Shown: positions 1-11,386 of the stretch, in pieces | Position numbering within the stretch: position 1 is the stretch's first letter | How the letters are laid out: every line of letters starts with the position of its first letter | Position numbers and translations under genes: made by a program | Notes under the pieces: generated by a model | Databases searched by the model: none | What the model was told of the DNA's origin: nothing | The model's input: only the letters and a program-made list of their open reading frames with translations | NCBI RefSeq assembly: GCF_007993045.1 | Contig: NZ_VOOR01000023.1 | Span: 1-64,000, forward strand | Direction: 5' to 3' | DNA length: 64,000 bases | From: Phaeodactylibacter luteus | Lineage (GTDB): Bacteria; Bacteroidota; Bacteroidia; Chitinophagales; Saprospiraceae

Positions 1-3000
1 ATCGCACAGCTCGGGTGTGCCCCCATCACAGTAGGAGTACTCAAAGGTGTCCATACCGTTGAAGTCCAGGTCCGGGGTATAGGTGAACGTACCGTCCAGG
101 TTCAGCGTCAGCATGCCGTTCATCGGGCCAGTGACCAGCGTGATCAAAGTATCTGGGCCGTCTACATCCATATCGTTCAACACAACGTTGCCCATCAACT
201 GGCCATCTTCGTCAACCATGGCGGTGTCGTCATTGGCTACAGGGGCGTCGTTGATGTTTTCCACCATGATGCTGACTACAGCTGTATCGCAATCTCCGTC
301 AAAATCACAGATCGCGTAAGCCAAGCTATCTACACCAAAAAAATCACCGCCTGGCGTATACAATATGGTATCGTCAGTTGGATTGGCAGGAGTGCCATTG
401 TCATCAACTGAAGCTATCCCATTGGCAGGAGCAGTCACTATAGAGATCGGAGCCAGAGCTGGCCCGTCGAGCCCAAAGTCATCGTTGCCCACAACATTAA
501 GCACAAAATCAACAGCATCCTCTGGCACAGAAACCATGTCATCAACTGCCATTGGCAGGTTATTGTCACAAGCGTCTGGGATACCATCCCCATCAACATC
601 AAGGTTATCATCCCCAAGACAGCACTTATCCAGGCAATCTGGCACCCCATCGCCGTCCTCATCGCCACGAGCGAAACCGTAAAGCAGGTTGACGGTGCCT
701 GCCGCTACACCGGCAGCGACTGTAGCATTGATGCTAAACTGTATTTCATCAAAAGAAAGAGAAGTGGGGAAGCTGATGGCAGCATTGCCCGAGCCGCCGC
801 TCAACAGCCCAAGGTTCAATAAGCCCGTACCACCGGTCACAGATTCTCTAACTGTGCCGTTAAGGTAAGTAGTGACACTCAGCCCGTTTAGGACATCGGC
901 AGAAAGCAATCCGCCATCGATCCGGTAAACAAACCCTGCTTCTTTGCCTGCAGGGATAGGCTCAGGCAATAGTATGGAAACACTCGCATCGCCCAATGCC
1001 CCTACCAACAAGTTAATAGGTGTTGCATTGGACAGATCGTCGTCAATGACGTTTGATATAGAACTGATAGAACAGCCCACACACGCAGTGGGTGGCAGCT
1101 GTGTACGCGCGTAATTGATGCTTGCGCAATAAAAGGAATTGGCAGTAAAAACCTCTCCACAAGTATCCGCAATATTATCCGTCGCACCATCGCCACCCGG
1201 GCAGCTTACCGGCTCTACGAAAGCATAGAATACGTCAACCGTGGACAACAGCCCGAGATCAAGGACGCCTCCCTGTAATACCACTTCTATCTCATTATAA
1301 GGAAGGGTGGTGACAAATGAAACCCGCTGTTGCCCTGAAGGGGCAAGTGCATCTGCCCCCAGTAAACTGCCGCCTGTACCAGAAACCTCAACAGGCACTC
1401 CATCTAAATAAGTGCGGATCTGGAAACCGCTCAACAGGCCCGCATTCAACAGCCCGCCTGTCTGTACGACGAAGCCAGCGCGAGTGCCACCTGGATAAAT
1501 TTGGGTAGTATCCACTACGGAAATCAAAGGTGTGGCAGAGCCTAGCAGCCCAAGGTTGAGCAAGCTGGCTGTGCTCACGGCATTAGAAAGGTCTCCGTCA
1601 GTAAGGTTTCCAGCATCAGGGCTTGCGCACAGGGTGCAGCCGGGCAAATTGCCCACTATCGTGCCCGGGCCAGATACAGGGTCGTTGCAATCCGTATCTA
1701 CAGAAGCCTGCCGGAAATCAACTGTAACCGTTTGCGAACAGCCTGGGATGCTGGGGTCTGTGAGCGTGAAGGAGTATATCCCCTGAACCGTTAGCCCAGA
1801 GACCAAGCCGTTATTATCTATTGTTGCAGCTGCAGGGTTGCCAGGGTCGGCAGACCACACTTGCCCTGGGCCAGCGGCCGGTAGCTGTGCGGTGCTCGTC
1901 AGCCCATCTGGGCATACTTTTACCGGAGCGATGGGAGCGAGGGCGCAGTCCATATCACAGGCATCGGGCACGCCATCACCATCCGCATCGAGTGCATCGC
2001 TGCCTCCAGGGCATTTGTCTACACAATTGGGGAAGCCGTCGCCATCATCGTCAAAGCGGACAAAAGCGTAGTATACGCGCCTGGAGGATAGGTTCAAAAC
2101 AGAAGGGTAGGCTATCCTGACACTGGCGAAAGGCAGGGTAGTCTTGAAGCTGATAGATGCCACGTTGGTGCCAGACAACAGCCCCACACTTGCTAAGCCA
2201 GACCCCGCGTCAAATACTTCAAGGGGTGTGCCAAGTACAGAGTAGGTCGTGATGGTAACTCCATCAAGCAGAGATAGGTTGAGCAAGCCTGTGCCCAACA
2301 AGCCTGCCGTCTCTATGACAAACCCTACGTCATTGCCTCCGCTGATCAAGGTACCTGTGTTCACCTCAATGAACGGTGCTGCCAGTACCCCGATAGCTGA
2401 AGTAGCAAAGTTGGTCGTATCAGGGTCAATAACATTAGCCGTAGGGCCAAAGCTAGCTAGCCCGAGCAGGCCGCCACCGCCCGAAGAGACCGAAGCCAGA
2501 GGGAAATTAGCTGTCGTGATAGCTGTAGAGCAATCATAATCGCAGCCATCTACCTCCTCATAAGCATAATACACACGCAGCCCATCTAGCTCCGTATTGA
2601 GCAGGCCGGTTTTGACAAGCGCGACCTCGTCAAAAGGAAGGGAGGTGAGGAAGTCGACCCGGCGCCTGCCGGCATTCTCTGCAGAAAGCAGGCTCAGGTT
2701 GATGCCCCCCCCACTGCCATTCGAAATGGCGACGGTCTCCTGTACTACATTGTTCAGAGAAGTCTGAATCGCCAGTCCGTTGAGCAGATCGAGGGACAAT
2801 AGCCCTCCTGTAGCTTCTATGACAAAGCCTGTCCTACGGCCTGCAGGATAGGTGTTGTTTACGTCTTTTACATTGACCAGCTGTAAATTGCCGACCGCAA
2901 TAGAGCCCAAGCCTGCAAATTCGGCGAAGTTGTTGAGGTCGCCGTCCAAAATGTTGTTCAGATTGGGGTTGGTCGCAAGGAGATTGATCAGCCCAGCGGA

Positions 3001-3201
3001 CAAATCGTCTACCACGACGCCTTTTCCAGAAATGGGGTTGTTGCACGCTCCTGGTATTTGCGCAGACAGGCCGAAGGTTGCCAGGAAAACAAGAAGTGCG
3101 GAAAGAAAAGATAATCTACCTCGCCTAGACCAATTAATGGGGCGTGGCATTTGGACAACTGCTGCGGCTGCAGCAGCTCCCGTCATTAGGTGCTGTTTCA
3201 T
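1..3201 (-). CDS. Giant repeat-containing secreted surface protein (N-terminal part, runs off window)
   Basis: An open frame of 1067 codons runs from ATG at 3201 to the left edge without a stop, so only the N-terminus is seen. A signal-peptide-like segment (LSALLVFLATFGLSAQ) follows; an in-frame ATG at 3150 would give a more normal signal peptide and is a good alternative start. The visible part has about four copies of a module of roughly 180-220 residues, each with a DGDLxN-type motif, a GFVIET-type motif, LLNLxLL leucine-rich stretches and an end like VYYAFV. Acidic DxDGDGxPDxCD calcium-binding repeats of thrombospondin type 3 kind occur after modules two and four. Towards the left edge are cadherin/VCBS-like repeats (AVDDMVSVPEDA, PVANDDTAMVDEDG). 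This is typical of T9SS-exported adhesins or cell-surface proteins of Bacteroidota. The expected C-terminal sorting domain is outside the window, so export by T9SS is an inference. Confidence 0.85.
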   Translation of the reverse strand, partial: MKQHLMTGAAAAAAVVQMPRPINWSRRGRLSFLSALLVFLATFGLSAQIPGACNNPISGKGVVVDDLSAGLINLLATNPNLNNILDGDLNNFAEFAGLGSIAVGNLQLVNVKDVNNTYPAGRRTGFVIEATGGLLSLDLLNGLAIQTSLNNVVQETVAISNGSGGGINLSLLSAENAGRRRVDFLTSLPFDEVALVKTGLLNTELDGLRVYYAYEEVDGCDYDCSTAITTANFPLASVSSGGGGLLGLASFGPTANVIDPDTTNFATSAIGVLAAPFIEVNTGTLISGGNDVGFVIETAGLLGTGLLNLSLLDGVTITTYSVLGTPLEVFDAGSGLASVGLLSGTNVASISFKTTLPFASVRIAYPSVLNLSSRRVYYAFVRFDDDGDGFPNCVDKCPGGSDALDADGDGVPDACDMDCALAPIAPVKVCPDGLTSTAQLPAAGPGQVWSADPGNPAAATIDNNGLVSGLTVQGIYSFTLTDPSIPGCSQTVTVDFRQASVDTDCNDPVSGPGTIVGNLPGCTLCASPDAGNLTDGDLSNAVSTASLLNLGLLGSATPLISVVDTTQIYPGGTRAGFVVQTGGLLNAGLLSGFQIRTYLDGVPVEVSGTGGSLLGADALAPSGQQRVSFVTTLPYNEIEVVLQGGVLDLGLLSTVDVFYAFVEPVSCPGGDGATDNIADTCGEVFTANSFYCASINYARTQLPPTACVGCSISSISNVIDDDLSNATPINLLVGALGDASVSILLPEPIPAGKEAGFVYRIDGGLLSADVLNGLSVTTYLNGTVRESVTGGTGLLNLGLLSGGSGNAAISFPTSLSFDEIQFSINATVAAGVAAGTVNLLYGFARGDEDGDGVPDCLDKCCLGDDNLDVDGDGIPDACDNNLPMAVDDMVSVPEDAVDFVLNVVGNDDFGLDGPALAPISIVTAPANGIASVDDNGTPANPTDDTILYTPGGDFFGVDSLAYAICDFDGDCDTAVVSIMVENINDAPVANDDTAMVDEDGQLMGNVVLNDMDVDGPDTLITLVTGPMNGMLTLNLDGTFTYTPDLDFNGMDTFEYSYCDGGTPELCD

Positions 3202-3820
3202 GAGCGTTTGTGTCGTTTATAGTGTGCAATATTAGTGCCAAGCAAAAACTCCGAGGACGGGCACCCACTACTATAAACGCTCATGCTCCCACAGAGGAGA
3301 GGCCAAACAGGTATAGCCTAATGGCAAAGTTGTGCATATTTGCCGATATGGGCAGCTCACTTCCTCTGTAGCCTTGGTTTACCGTTACAAGGCCCTTAGC
3401 AAGGACTGTCTGGCACAATCATCCGGGCAAGTATCCTCTGCTAAAGGACATACGCTCGGGATTGCCGCAGTCAGCGGGCTGTCACATTCTTAATTATAAG
3501 GGGGACTATGCGCCGGCAGATTAGCAGCGCATCTTGTTTTTTAAGGGGAAAAGACCTGAGATGAACGGCTTGACATACTGTAGCTAAGCTCATCCAATCA
3601 AATCTTCCGATTTACAAAGTTACACTATTAGCTTACCACAAACAATCCTTTAAACACAAAAAAGCGCTTGCTAATACAAAAAAACACCTAACTGTCTAAA
3701 AATAAGCAATTTAAAAAACACCCCCCTCCTTCCATCTTACCAAACATCAACCTTCCTGACTTACGAAAGCCAAAGACAGGCCAGCTGCTACAATTCAGTA
3801 CTGAACCAAGCCCAGAGGCG
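3202..3820. other. Intergenic region, no gene seen
   Basis: This gap of about 620 bases lies between two minus-strand genes. It becomes AT-rich around 3600-3760, with A-runs and short AT stretches that would suit a regulatory region for the surface-protein gene to its left. I see no convincing TAnnTTTG promoter on the minus strand, no tRNA-like fold and no open frame with coding character. Confidence 0.6.
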
Positions 3821-4612
3821 CTAACGCCGGCGCCGGCGCCACCAAATCAACCCTGCCAATCCGATGGCCAACAGGGGCCAAGCTCCGATTGCCCCTAAGA
3901 AAAGCTGCTGCAGCAAATCCCAGCCGCTGCGGAAGGCATCCGCCACTTCCCGCCCAAAAGAACGCTCAGCCAGCCCTGTGGCGGTCTGTTCGTACATAGA
4001 CAGCCGGATACTGCTTAAGCTCACCTGACGCTCGAGATAACGCATCTGGCCTTCCATAGACTCCAGCTCAGCGATGGCGCTCTGCAACTGACGCTCGACC
4101 TCCATCACCTCTCCTACGTTTACGGCTGCTGAAAGCAAAGACTCATAGCGTGCTACGAGCGCGCGCTTGGCAGAAAGGCGCGACTCCAAATCGATGTACT
4201 GACGGGTCACATCTTCCTGCCTGACCGAACGGGATTCAATAACTTCTGCCAGCTCCGCCAGCTCATCAAGCAGGCTATCCAGCTTTTCCGGGGCGACCCG
4301 GATAACCATTTGGCGCTGCAAGCGGTTGCCATATTGCTCTTCCGTATCTTCTTCGATCTCAGCGCCTGCCCTGCGCACTAGCTGCCTGGCCGCCTCAGCC
4401 TTTCGGTGGAAATCAATCACTTCCATGCGCAGCTCAGCCGTCCGGATCAACTTGCGCCCGGGCAACTCGGCCTCATCGGGGGCATCGAACTCCCCAGCCG
4501 TCATTTTTGCTTCATAGGAAGGTGCTGAAAATTGACTCCCGTCTTGCGTGCAGGCAGTGCTCATGACGATCACCAAGAATAGGGCAAAGTAGGTGGTTAG
4601 CAGCTTCATCAT
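3821..4612 (-). CDS. DUF4349-family lipoprotein with coiled coil and C-terminal membrane anchor
   Basis: A 263-residue protein starting MMKLL. The start at 4612 is chosen because it is followed at once by a lipoprotein signal (hydrophobic run, then STAC lipobox) and preceded by AGGAAAA; the upstream extension of the frame to 4759 runs into an intergenic repeat. After a short linker comes the RTAEL region typical of DUF4349, then a long charged helical segment (roughly residues 85-190) likely to form a coiled coil, and finally a transmembrane segment (LLAIGLAGLIWW) ending in an arginine tail. DUF4349 proteins are envelope proteins of unknown biochemical role. The gene stands alone, divergent from pcm. 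Confidence 0.75.
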   Translation of the reverse strand: MMKLLTTYFALFLVIVMSTACTQDGSQFSAPSYEAKMTAGEFDAPDEAELPGRKLIRTAELRMEVIDFHRKAEAARQLVRRAGAEIEEDTEEQYGNRLQRQMVIRVAPEKLDSLLDELAELAEVIESRSVRQEDVTRQYIDLESRLSAKRALVARYESLLSAAVNVGEVMEVERQLQSAIAELESMEGQMRYLERQVSLSSIRLSMYEQTATGLAERSFGREVADAFRSGWDLLQQLFLGAIGAWPLLAIGLAGLIWWRRRRR

Positions 4613-4696
4613 CGTTTGGTTTTCCTGACAAGATGCAGGGATAAAACAGAATGCACAAACTCGGCCACTAAATATATGATCTACGGCATAAACGGT

Positions 4697-4914
4697 ACAG
4701 GCAAAAACCAGATTGCCGCTTTTTCCCCTGCATAATGTGAGGGGGCCTGCCCCTGCCAAACGGCAGGTGCCGCTATGCTACGGGGCTCGCTGCCCGCTCG
4801 GCCCCTCGCCCTACAGGCGTCGGGTCTGGCCTTCGGCCACCCCTGCGCAGCGCTAGGCCAATGCCAGCCTAGAGCTCAAAAAGCATAAACGCCTGCGGTA
4901 TTTCAGTTTACGCA
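4697..4914 (+). repeat. Intergenic repeat family 1, copy A
   Basis: This copy lies between the divergent DUF4349 and pcm genes. It carries the family hallmarks: a GC-rich hairpin (GGGGCCTGCCCCTGCC...GGCAGGTGCCGCT), the core GGGGCTCGCTGCCCGCTCGG, then CGCAGCGCTAGGCCAATGCC and a right arm AAGCATAAACGCCTGCGGTA. The left arm (AAACCAGATTGCCG) matches the longest copy at 59852-60106. Confidence 0.8.
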
Positions 4915-4973
4915 CAGCTGCACTGCGTCCCCATTTCACCCGCTGCCCCTTTCCGCAGTGCAGACATATTTGC

Positions 4974-4981
4974 TACCTTCG
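4974..4981 (+). promoter_or_regulatory. Possible -7 promoter element of pcm
   Basis: TACCTTCG differs in one base from the Bacteroidota -7 consensus TAnnTTTG and lies 31 bases before the pcm start. No clear TTTG -33 element is visible, so this is a tentative call. Confidence 0.35.
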
Positions 4982-5012
4982 CACCGCAATTGCTCATCAA
5001 CCCTCATCCCTC

Positions 5013-5660
5013 TTGAAAGATACTTACCGTCATAAAGGGCTTAGGCGGCAGCTCATCGAAGAGCTTGCGCAAAAAGGCATATCTGACCAGGCCGTACTCG
5101 ATGCCATGCAAGTGTTGCCCCGGCACTTTTTCCTGGACAAGGCTTTTGAAGAATGGGCTTATCAGGATAAAGCTTTCCCGATCGGCAATGAGCAGACCAT
5201 TTCACAGCCCTACACGGTGGCTTTTCAAACCAGCCTCCTCAATGTACAAAAAAGGCAAAAGGTACTGGAAATAGGGACCGGCTCCGGATACCAAGCCTCC
5301 ATCTTAGCTTTATTGGGCGCGCGCGTGTACACCGTCGAGCGGCAGGAAGCCCTCTATCTCCGGGCACAACAGCTGATCGCTCAGCTCAAGCCAGGGAACA
5401 TCCGCTGCTATTGGCGGGATGGGTACAAAGGGCTCCCAGAATTTGCACCCTTCGATAAAATTTTGGTCACGGCCGGGGCTCCTGAAGTGCCAACGCCCCT
5501 ACTCCAACAACTAACGATGGGAGGCCAGCTTGTCATCCCTGTAGGCAAAGGCGCTCAGTCTATGCTCAGGATTACCCGCGTTTCAGCCGATGAATATGAG
5601 CAGGAAGAGCTCGGGCAATTCCAATTTGTGCCCTTTCTGAAAGGGCTGCACCGCAAGTAA
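5013..5660 (+). CDS. pcm: Protein-L-isoaspartate O-methyltransferase
   Basis: A 215-residue class I SAM-dependent methyltransferase that repairs L-isoaspartyl residues in damaged proteins, using S-adenosylmethionine in the cytoplasm. The SAM-binding motif I is clear (LEIGTGSGYQAS, near residue 86), preceded by the family motif around ISQPYTVAFQ and the N-terminal VLPRHFFLD segment equivalent to the VPRHxFVP signature. The length is normal. The start appears to be TTG at 5013: no in-frame ATG exists upstream, and the next in-frame ATG would remove the N-terminal helix conserved in the family. The gene converges with the downstream lipoprotein gene, with only five bases between stop codons. Confidence 0.93.
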   Translation: MKDTYRHKGLRRQLIEELAQKGISDQAVLDAMQVLPRHFFLDKAFEEWAYQDKAFPIGNEQTISQPYTVAFQTSLLNVQKRQKVLEIGTGSGYQASILALLGARVYTVERQEALYLRAQQLIAQLKPGNIRCYWRDGYKGLPEFAPFDKILVTAGAPEVPTPLLQQLTMGGQLVIPVGKGAQSMLRITRVSADEYEQEELGQFQFVPFLKGLHRK

Positions 5661-5665
5661 GCCCA

Positions 5666-6202
5666 TCAGTCTACCCGGCGCCCGCTTGCCACTCTGGAGC
5701 GGACATCCGTCTGCCGCACTTTATCCAGATCAATGAGCAGCGTGGCCAGGGCAGCTTCCCCTCCAGTGCGCCACTTTTTACCTTCATAAGTCACCACCCC
5801 TGTGCGCCGCTGCCAATCAGATGCCCTCAGGGTATAGCGGCCGGAAACACTGGGGTTGGGCCCAAAAATAAGGTAGCGCCCCTCTCCATTGCCTTCAAAA
5901 GCGACCGCCAGCCGCTCTTCTCCGGGAAAGAACTGTACCACTCCCGGGGTCCCTTTCCGGAACACAACCTGTTCGACCTGCCGCCCGTCTATCATTCGGA
6001 TTTCTCCAGATACTACCTCCGCTTTAGAGCCGGTCAGCTCTCGGGTCAGTATAATGTCGCTGGAAAGATAAAATTGGACCTGTTGCAGTTCTTCAGGTGT
6101 GAACCGGCTCTCCTCGTAGAGCTGTTGTGTAAAGGGGCTGAGGGTAGGCCCGCAGGAGGAGAGCAATGGCAGCAGAAGGGCAAACGTCAAATATTTTTGC
6201 AT
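5666..6202 (-). CDS. Hypothetical lipoprotein
   Basis: A 178-residue protein. The start at 6202 is preferred over an earlier in-frame ATG (6229) because it directly precedes a signal peptide with lipobox LLSSC. After the acylated cysteine come the segments TPEELQQVQFYLSSDIIL and a beta-rich domain ending in an Arg-rich tail. Similar small lipoproteins occur in Bacteroidota, but I do not recognise a named family or function. An envelope location is predicted from the lipobox. It lies between pcm (convergent) and tadA (same strand, about 100 bases upstream). Confidence 0.7.
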   Translation of the reverse strand: MQKYLTFALLLPLLSSCGPTLSPFTQQLYEESRFTPEELQQVQFYLSSDIILTRELTGSKAEVVSGEIRMIDGRQVEQVVFRKGTPGVVQFFPGEERLAVAFEGNGEGRYLIFGPNPSVSGRYTLRASDWQRRTGVVTYEGKKWRTGGEAALATLLIDLDKVRQTDVRSRVASGRRVD

Positions 6203-6299
6203 CAAACAAAGGTTTTGCTGAGCATGCAAAATAAGCCCTGCACCTTACTCTTGCCGGAATTTAAAACCCCATTAACCCTTTTTAAGGCCACTTTAAAGG

Positions 6300-8320
<2,021 letters not shown>

Positions 8321-8361
8321 GCGGCCGCAATAAAGAGCCTGAACACAACGGCTCATTAGTT

Positions 8362-8404
8362 GAGAAGGGGCTTCCGGCAATTCGCCAGAAGCCCCTTCTC
8401 TTTT
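8362..8404 (+). terminator. Rho-independent terminator after guaB
   Basis: A perfect 13-bp stem (GAGAAGGGGCTTC / GAAGCCCCTTCTC, 8362-8374 and 8388-8400) with a 13-base loop is followed by TTTT. Confidence 0.85.
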
Positions 8405-8417
8405 AGGTATATGGTTT

Positions 8418-8506
8418 AGAGCGTGTTGGAACTTTAGTAATCGGTCTGTCCCGCTAAGCTAGCGGGACACTTTTTCGACTAGAAGACCAAAGTCCCAACA
8501 CGCTCT
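8418..8506 (-). mobile_element. MITE-like element, short form (family 3)
   Basis: An 89-bp element with terminal inverted repeats AGAGCGTGTTGGAACTTT / AAAGTCCCAACACGCTCT. TTA is present at both ends (TTA-GAG...CTC-TTA). Inside is a perfect palindrome GTCCCGCTA/TAGCGGGAC (8448-8467). The reverse complement matches the 172-bp element at 34741-34912 except for an internal stretch of about 85 bp missing here. It lies between the converging ends of guaB and the T9SS cargo gene. Confidence 0.75.
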
Positions 8507-8526
8507 TAGAGATCAGGAAACCCTGA

Positions 8527-11001
8527 TTATTTCGTCACCACAACGCGCTTGGTCATTTCTCCCTGGCCAGCTTGTACGCGCACCATGTACACACCACTGC
8601 CGTAGGCGGAGAAGTCCAGCTGCTGCTGCACTTTTGCCGTCTGCCCAAGGTGGATCTGCCGGAGCTCTCGGCCTGCTACATCCGTGATGGTCAGGATGAT
8701 TTCAGAAGCCTCTTCCAGCTGCAGAGAGAAATCTACTGCTCCAGAAGTAGGGTTAGGCCCGAGGTAGTAAGCCGATAAGCCTTCAATCTCGGTTACGCTT
8801 ACCATAACCTGAATAGTGCCCGTAACCGTACAGCCATTAGCATCGGTAACGGTGACCGTGTACTCGCCATCCTCCAGGTCGGTAGCCATAGGGGTCGTTT
8901 GCCCGTCAGACCACTCGTAAGTGTAAGGAGGCACTCCGCCGCTGACCGTTACGGTAGCAGTACCATTGCCAGCTACCAGCTCGTCGATAATTGGCGCTGT
9001 GCCGAAATTGACGATAAGGGAGTCTGCAGAAACCTCGCAGATATTGGCGAAAGCCTGCCCACCTGCCGTGTTGGCCGTGACCGCAGCCTTGATGACCCAT
9101 GTCCCTTGGAATGGAGGGAAGTTGTTGGCACTGAGCAGACCGTTGAGGTCTGCATCGTATTCTGAATTAGGGTCTGCGCCAGTAAGGATAAAGGTGCCAC
9201 CGAGCGCGCCGGTGCCGCCAAGGTCACTGTAAAATACCCAGCCAAAGCTGCCGGCAGCAGGCACCTCTGAGGTTTCACCTGCCTCAAGGATAAAGGTTTC
9301 TTCCTCGCTACATACAGCCACTTCGCCAGTGCTGAGCATTGGAGCAACAGAGCAGGCCTCTTCTTCGCACATCGTAGTACCGTCAACGCAGGTCAGTGCA
9401 GGGAAGCCATTGCCTACCCCGGTGTTCTCTCCACCGCCACAAGCGCCAGCTTCATTGATGACAATCAGGTAAGTACCTTCCACATCAGCAGTCCAAGTAA
9501 TAGAGCATCCGTCTCCATCGCCAGCGCCAAAGGCAACTACCTCCCCGTTGGGGTTGATAATAGTAAACTCAGGTACCCAGGTACCTGCGCCAGGGCCATT
9601 GCACATGCTGAATGTATAAGTGCCGCCAGCTTGGAAGTTGTCCACGCTGTAAGCTTCAGAAGCGAATACTTCAAAAGTCGTAATCTCGTTGAACGGGCAG
9701 CCGGTGCCGTCGTCGCAAGGCGCTCCTCCAAAAGTAGAGTTGAAGTCGGTCCAGCCCGTAGTATCAGTAGGAGCGACCCAGTCCAGGCAAGGCTCCATAG
9801 GCATGCCGCCAATTTCGATAGTACCTTCTGTAGCACAGCCATTATCATCTGTAATGGTAACGGTGTACACACCCTCCATCAGGCCAGTAGCGGTTGCCGT
9901 AGTCTGGCCATCAGACCAAGTGTAGGCGTAAGGCTCTACGCCGCCGCTTGCAAATGCCGTCACGGTGCCGTCCATATTGTCTACCAGCGAATCGATGCCT
10001 ACCGCATCAGTGATGAAGTTGACAATGATAGAGTCTTCAGATACGGAACAGATAGAGCCAGATGGGCTCGCTGCGTTTTCGTAGACCACTGCACGGATAA
10101 CCCATAAGCCTCCCAGATCAGGCAGGTTATTGGCCGCGAGGATACCGTTTAGGCCAGCATCATAGGAAGCCGGAGTGCTTGCGCCAGTGAGGTTGAATAC
10201 GCCAGGGATGCCACCTGTGCCGCCCAATACATCAGAAAACTGCCAGCCGAAGCCGCCAGTGCCAGGGATGACATCCATCCCGTCAGTAGCCAGGTCGACA
10301 CTTTCGCCCGGGCATACTGCCACTTCTCCGGTAGTCGTCAGGACACCCGCCGCGCAGGTCACTACGTCGCCAATGCCCAGCTCGCCAGATACAACGCTGC
10401 AGCCTGTTGCATCAGTAACCGTCACGGTGTAGATGCCTTCTTCCAAGCCAGTAGCGGTGGCAGTTGTCTGCCCATCAGACCAAACGTAGGAATAGGGCTC
10501 AGTGCCAGCATCTGCAACTACAGTCGCAGACCCGTCGCCATTGTCTGTCAAAGACACAATGAAAGGAGTGAACTCCACGACGAGTGAATCCATTGTGGTC
10601 GCACAGATGGTGCTAGATGCGCTGCCTGCGTCAGAATAGACCACCGCCTTGATGGTCCACACCCCGCTGAACGGAGGGAAATTGTTGGCACTAAGTATGC
10701 CGTTCAAGTCTGCATCATAGTTGGCAGTGATGCTTGCGCCTGTAAGGGTGAAAGTCCCGCCCAACGCGCCGCTCCCGGTAGTGCCAGGGATGAAACGGTA
10801 GCCAAAGCCTCCCCCTTCAGGAATGACATTGGCATCTTCTACGCCGATATCAAAAGAGGAAACACCGGTATCGTCACAGCTAAGCGTGACCACCCCGGTA
10901 TTCTGAAGTGCGCCGACAGCGCAATCCTGTGCATGGGCTAAAGGTGTGCCCAGCAGCCAGACGGCTGCGAAAAGCAATAATCGGTAATGTTTTGCAATCA
11001 T
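8527..11001 (-). CDS. T9SS cargo protein with SprB-type repeats and type A sorting domain
   Basis: An 824-residue secreted protein. It begins with a signal peptide (LLLFAAVWLLGTPLAHAQ). It then has three copies of a module of about 110 residues (start CAVGAL / CAAGVL / CSVAPM, internal GGFGYRF- or GSFGWVF-like motif, YDADLNG, FPPFxGxWxIKAV). Each module is followed by a SprB-type repeat (PYTYEWSDGQTT...GEYTVTVTDANGC). A different beta-rich domain lies between modules two and three. The C-terminus (about 80 residues from YYLGPNPTSG, with GVYMVRV and a basic end) is a T9SS type A sorting domain, which directs export across the outer membrane and surface attachment. The role is probably adhesion or surface structure; no catalytic motif is seen. 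It is monocistronic. Confidence 0.88.
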   Translation of the reverse strand: MIAKHYRLLLFAAVWLLGTPLAHAQDCAVGALQNTGVVTLSCDDTGVSSFDIGVEDANVIPEGGGFGYRFIPGTTGSGALGGTFTLTGASITANYDADLNGILSANNFPPFSGVWTIKAVVYSDAGSASSTICATTMDSLVVEFTPFIVSLTDNGDGSATVVADAGTEPYSYVWSDGQTTATATGLEEGIYTVTVTDATGCSVVSGELGIGDVVTCAAGVLTTTGEVAVCPGESVDLATDGMDVIPGTGGFGWQFSDVLGGTGGIPGVFNLTGASTPASYDAGLNGILAANNLPDLGGLWVIRAVVYENAASPSGSICSVSEDSIIVNFITDAVGIDSLVDNMDGTVTAFASGGVEPYAYTWSDGQTTATATGLMEGVYTVTITDDNGCATEGTIEIGGMPMEPCLDWVAPTDTTGWTDFNSTFGGAPCDDGTGCPFNEITTFEVFASEAYSVDNFQAGGTYTFSMCNGPGAGTWVPEFTIINPNGEVVAFGAGDGDGCSITWTADVEGTYLIVINEAGACGGGENTGVGNGFPALTCVDGTTMCEEEACSVAPMLSTGEVAVCSEEETFILEAGETSEVPAAGSFGWVFYSDLGGTGALGGTFILTGADPNSEYDADLNGLLSANNFPPFQGTWVIKAAVTANTAGGQAFANICEVSADSLIVNFGTAPIIDELVAGNGTATVTVSGGVPPYTYEWSDGQTTPMATDLEDGEYTVTVTDANGCTVTGTIQVMVSVTEIEGLSAYYLGPNPTSGAVDFSLQLEEASEIILTITDVAGRELRQIHLGQTAKVQQQLDFSAYGSGVYMVRVQAGQGEMTKRVVVTK

Positions 11002-11353
11002 AGGTGCAATTAATTAATTAGGTGAAAAGGATTGGACTTGATGCATTGGGCCAGTGCAGTAGGAAAAATGAGCTGTGCTCAACCACGCGCCGGCTTTTCT
11101 TAGGAGCTTAGCCTAAGCTAAGTAACTGAAAAAGGCATAGTACGGGCAGGAAAGCGCCATTTCAACCCTGCAATGACCCCGGCACATCAAGCCTATTGAT
11201 AGCCATAAGGCCAGATAGACTGTGCTAGCCTGCATAAATACAGCCTGTTTATGGGATATTCTCCCTCTACAGCTTTTTTTCCCTGCAAGCAAACCGACAA
11301 AGTTCCCTAAAAACTATAGGGCTCAGGAATTCAGCTTGGCCCGATTATTTAGT
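11002..11353. other. Intergenic region between divergent genes
   Basis: These 350 bases lie between the T9SS cargo gene and mpg. I see no gene or tRNA. The minus-strand leader next to 11001 is AT-rich (TTAATTAATTAA). Only the mpg-side promoter is recognisable. Confidence 0.5.
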
Positions 11354-11361
11354 TAAATTTG
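11354..11361 (+). promoter_or_regulatory. -7 promoter element of mpg
   Basis: TAAATTTG matches TAnnTTTG exactly and lies 25 bases before the ATG at 11387. No clear -33 TTTG is seen. Confidence 0.5.
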
Positions 11362-11386
11362 TCTTTGACCTTTGCCTTTTCAACGG

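Noticed and set aside
4613-4759. 49-residue N-terminal extension of the DUF4349 protein
   Set aside because: It runs into the family 1 repeat and would bury the lipoprotein signal.
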